Shown: one piece after another, positions 61,722-64,000 of the stretch
How positions within the stretch are numbered: the stretch's first letter is position 1
Layout of the letters: every line of letters begins with the position of its first letter
The notes under the pieces: model-generated
The model's database searches: none
What the model was told of the DNA's origin: nothing
Seen by the model: only the letters and a program-made list of their open reading frames with translations
Translations under genes and position numbers: made by a program
Source of the DNA: Bacillota bacterium
GTDB taxonomy: Bacteria; Bacillota; SHA-98; UBA4971
Direction: 5' to 3'
Length of the DNA stretch: 64,000 bases
Assembly: GCA_014360195.1 (NCBI GenBank)
Contig: JACIXY010000009.1
Coordinates: forward strand, 1-64,000

Positions 61722-62397
61722 ATCCCTTGATAGCCAACCTCGAACCTGAACGCCCCCCAGGGAAGCGAGTCACGCCTTACGAGGACACGGCAAGACAGCA
61801 TGACAGTCATTGGACTTTGAGGCTGGCTATCTACAGCCCCCCTCCTTGTGGTTCTCTGCGAGTGCCGCTACCTCACTCAAGAACCGTGTCCTACACTCCA
61901 GAACCGCGTCCGACAGGACGTTTGCGCTACCAAGAGGCAGAATCCGTGCTTCCCGCGAACGTTCGTGGACCAGGGGCCGAGCGCCAGTTTAGCAAGCCGG
62001 ACGCGAGTTTCTCGGACCGAGCGCTAGTGCGACAACGGGCGAAGCCGCCTGCCAGTTCTTCAGCAAGGGGGCGGAAATGGGCGGATTTCGACCACCTCCC
62101 ATGTGCTCGGTGGTCATTTTGCTACCACCTTGTGCTCGTCAGGGGCCGATATGAGCGCTTTTTGACCAGGTTCGGCGGGACGGTGGACGCCAAATGGCCA
62201 CCGCCCGCCGTCACCCTGGTCACTTTTCCGCCAGCTCGCCGCGTCCGCCCGGTGGGGTGGGCATTTCTCAGCCAGACCGCGCGCAACAGGTGGTCAGAGA
62301 CTTACCACTGCACACCCATCGTGGTCACCTGGTTACCACTTTGCTGCATTGCGACGACATACCATGCCCGCCCGGGACCACAGCCACGCCTGTCATG
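61722..62397. other. intergenic region with three GTGGTCA-N6-TACCAC sites
   Basis: About 675 bases with no gene that I can support. Three 19-bp sites of identical design occur: 62110-62128, 62290-62308 and 62321-62339, each GTGGTCA, six variable bases, TACCAC. Two are 31 bp apart. They may be operators between cooS and the ferredoxin gene, or the end of a lost insertion sequence. No transposase frame is present. Confidence 0.55.
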
Positions 62398-64000
62398 CTA
62401 TATACCCAGCACTTGTCTCTTGCCATTGATGTGCCTCTCGATGCCGTCCACAGCGGCCACAGGGTCGGTTTCGACGGCGAGTTTGCCGCCGGTCAGGCCC
62501 TCCACGTCGCGTGTGAGGAGGTTCACCACATCGGGCGCGCCGGTCACCGGCGGGACCGGTGACACGTGGGTGTAAAGCCCCAGCGCCACTGCGGAGAATG
62601 CATCGATTACGGCCTTCTGCTCCATGTACTCGGGCGCCGTCACCGCCACCGGCAGGGCGGCCGTGTCCACGCCGAGCGCGTTGGCCACAGCTCCAACGAG
62701 GAGCGCGAGCCGCCCCGTGTCTGTGCACGTCCCGAAGCTGAGCACCGGCGGGATGCCAAGCGCCCTGCACACCGCCTTCAGGCTGTCGCCCGCGAGTTCC
62801 TGGGCCTCCAGCGAATTGAGCCCAGCCACCTGGCACGCCGCGTTGCCGCATCCGGCCGAGAGCACGAGGAAGTTGCGCTGGATGAGCTCCTTTGCCACCG
62901 CCACGGTCATGGTATCCTGGCCGCCGCCCTTCAGCGATGTGCAGCTCACGAGGGCCACCACGCCCCTGATGTCGCCCTTCTTGATCAGGTCGAGCAGCGG
63001 CTCGAGCGTGCCACCGAGCGCGCCGAGGACCGCCTCGGTTGAGAAGCCCGTGAGTATCTTTGTGCGCTTCAGGTTGCGCGCCGTCCGGTTTGCCGCCTTC
63101 CGGCGCTTGAAGTTTTCGATGGCGAGGTCGATGATCTCGAGCGCTTGCTCGCGCACCTTGTCGGGATCGTACACGATGCGCTTCTCGACGCCTGGCACGC
63201 CAACGAGCCTGGAAACGGCGACGAGGGTCGCTCCATACTTCTCGGCTATCGGCGCAAGGGACGGCAGCGAGCAGTTCATGTCCATGGCGAACACGTCAAC
63301 CGCCCCGGTGGCGAGGACGAACTCCTGGTTGAGCCAGTTCCCGGTGAGACCGACGAACACGTCGTCGCACGGGGTGCGCTGCATGATCTCCTGGCCCGTC
63401 TCGATGGACCCCACGATGCGGAGGCCCTTCGCCCCCGCCTCTTTCGCCCGGCGCTGGACGTCCTCGGACCGAGCGGCCTCGATGAGCGCCATCCCGACGA
63501 ACGGCTCGTGACCGTTGGGAAGGATGTTGACATAATCCGGGTCGAGGATCCCGAGGTCCACGTAAGCTTCGTGGGGGGTCGGCGTGCCGAACAGCGCGTC
63601 CTGGGCTATTTCTAGCGGCACCAACGCACCATAGCAGCTCGCCACACCAAGGCGCAAGGCGGTCTTGGCCAGAGACACGTAGTCGCCGTCGATGTTGGTC
63701 ATAGCACGCGCGGTGGAATCCACAAGCTCACTTATGGGCCCCCCTGGGAATATGCCAAGGTCGCGCCATATCTTCTTTCGCGTCTCCGGCGCAAAGGCCG
63801 CTACGGCTACCGACTCTTCCGCGCTGTCCTGATAGAGCGCCGCAAGCATGGCGTCCGCAGTCGCCGTCTCATATCCTTCGCTCCCCGGCTCCACGCCAAA
63901 GGCGCGCGCGAGCAGATCCAGCTTCGCCCTGTCGCGGATCTGGAACGGCGTCTTTCCCAGCGCCGTGGCCTTGAGGGTTTTCGCCACCTCGCGCGCGTGG
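62398..64000 (-). CDS. cooS: anaerobic carbon-monoxide dehydrogenase catalytic subunit (partial)
   Basis: The CooS family oxidises CO to CO2 at a Ni-Fe-S C-cluster. Visible motifs are ILPNGHEPFVGMALIEAAR, AMDMNCSLPSL, LVSCTSLKGGGQDTMTVAVA, VLSAGCGNAACQVAGLNSLE, SFGTCTDTGRLALL and VTAPEYMEQKAVIDAFSAVA. At the right edge the frame continues (HAREVAKT), so the N-terminal part with the B and D cluster cysteines lies outside the window. The GTG at 63987 is not the true start. It may serve energy conservation or carbon fixation. The genes of an acetyl-CoA synthase complex are not seen here. Confidence 0.94.
   Translation of the reverse strand, partial: HAREVAKTLKATALGKTPFQIRDRAKLDLLARAFGVEPGSEGYETATADAMLAALYQDSAEESVAVAAFAPETRKKIWRDLGIFPGGPISELVDSTARAMTNIDGDYVSLAKTALRLGVASCYGALVPLEIAQDALFGTPTPHEAYVDLGILDPDYVNILPNGHEPFVGMALIEAARSEDVQRRAKEAGAKGLRIVGSIETGQEIMQRTPCDDVFVGLTGNWLNQEFVLATGAVDVFAMDMNCSLPSLAPIAEKYGATLVAVSRLVGVPGVEKRIVYDPDKVREQALEIIDLAIENFKRRKAANRTARNLKRTKILTGFSTEAVLGALGGTLEPLLDLIKKGDIRGVVALVSCTSLKGGGQDTMTVAVAKELIQRNFLVLSAGCGNAACQVAGLNSLEAQELAGDSLKAVCRALGIPPVLSFGTCTDTGRLALLVGAVANALGVDTAALPVAVTAPEYMEQKAVIDAFSAVALGLYTHVSPVPPVTGAPDVVNLLTRDVEGLTGGKLAVETDPVAAVDGIERHINGKRQVLGI

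Noticed and set aside
61727-62575. 282-codon plus-strand frame between the ferredoxin and cooS
   Set aside because: Pro/Arg/Ser-rich without motifs, crossing the GTGGTCA sites and the end of cooS.
62610-63615. Plus-strand frames opposite cooS
   Set aside because: cooS has all family motifs on the minus strand, so these are shadows.

Overview
The window reads as chromosome of a GC-rich, probably anaerobic member of the Bacillota that keeps an outer membrane (a diderm firmicute, for example Limnochordia-like; the lineage is an inference). Firmicute-style signs are a PyrR-type attenuator, an FMN riboswitch in front of a RibU-like ECF transporter component, CheC, and the FliW/CsrA pair. Diderm signs are flagellar P-ring and L-ring genes (flgI, flgH, flgA) and an envelope-stress set of ECF sigma factor, zinc anti-sigma factor, RseB-like protein and DegP-like protease. 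A CO dehydrogenase catalytic subunit and a 2[4Fe-4S] ferredoxin at the right edge suggest anaerobic metabolism.

Layout. 1-648 is non-coding and repeat-rich, with three 19-bp palindromes spaced exactly 32 bp apart. 649-3098 holds an MCP and cheW on the plus strand. 3028-20056 is one long minus-strand motility and chemotaxis cluster, read right to left: flgF, flgG, flgA, flgH, flgI, rod-binding flgJ-like, flgM, flgN, flgK, flgL, cheA, cheC, cheY, cheB, cheR, HD-GYP, fliW, csrA. Four copies of a nested inverted-repeat element sit at gene junctions inside it. 20691-21524 is the most unusual gene: a CheW-type adaptor whose domain is split by a Cache/PDC-like sensor domain.

21586-29072 carries a small unknown protein, murD, folD and the sigma-E-like stress operon. 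29339-34657 carries ribU with its riboswitch, an SSS symporter, a DapF/histidine-racemase-like enzyme and hutH, which together suggest histidine use. 35057-42167 holds a DUF1232 protein, a 1129-residue SARP/MalT-like regulator, and an ABC transporter whose ATPase has lost its first half.

42540-54600 is an accessory zone: a DUF234-type ATPase, mazEF, a GT2-GT4 fusion glycosyltransferase between two unknown surface or spore-like proteins, a lower-GC multicopper oxidase, the uracil permease with PyrR attenuator, and four gene relics (DUF3795-like, phosphatase, RRM protein, tyrosine recombinase). The recombinase relic lies next to tRNA-Thr(CGT). 54897-64000 has an MFS transporter, GDPD, an Old Yellow Enzyme-type oxidoreductase, a PIN / XRE-M78 toxin-antitoxin pair with an operator-framed promoter, a ferredoxin with a Gln-Pro repeat linker, and the partial CO dehydrogenase.

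Many genes carry short-period repeat insertions that encode low-complexity linkers. All family names come from motif reading by eye, without database searches.
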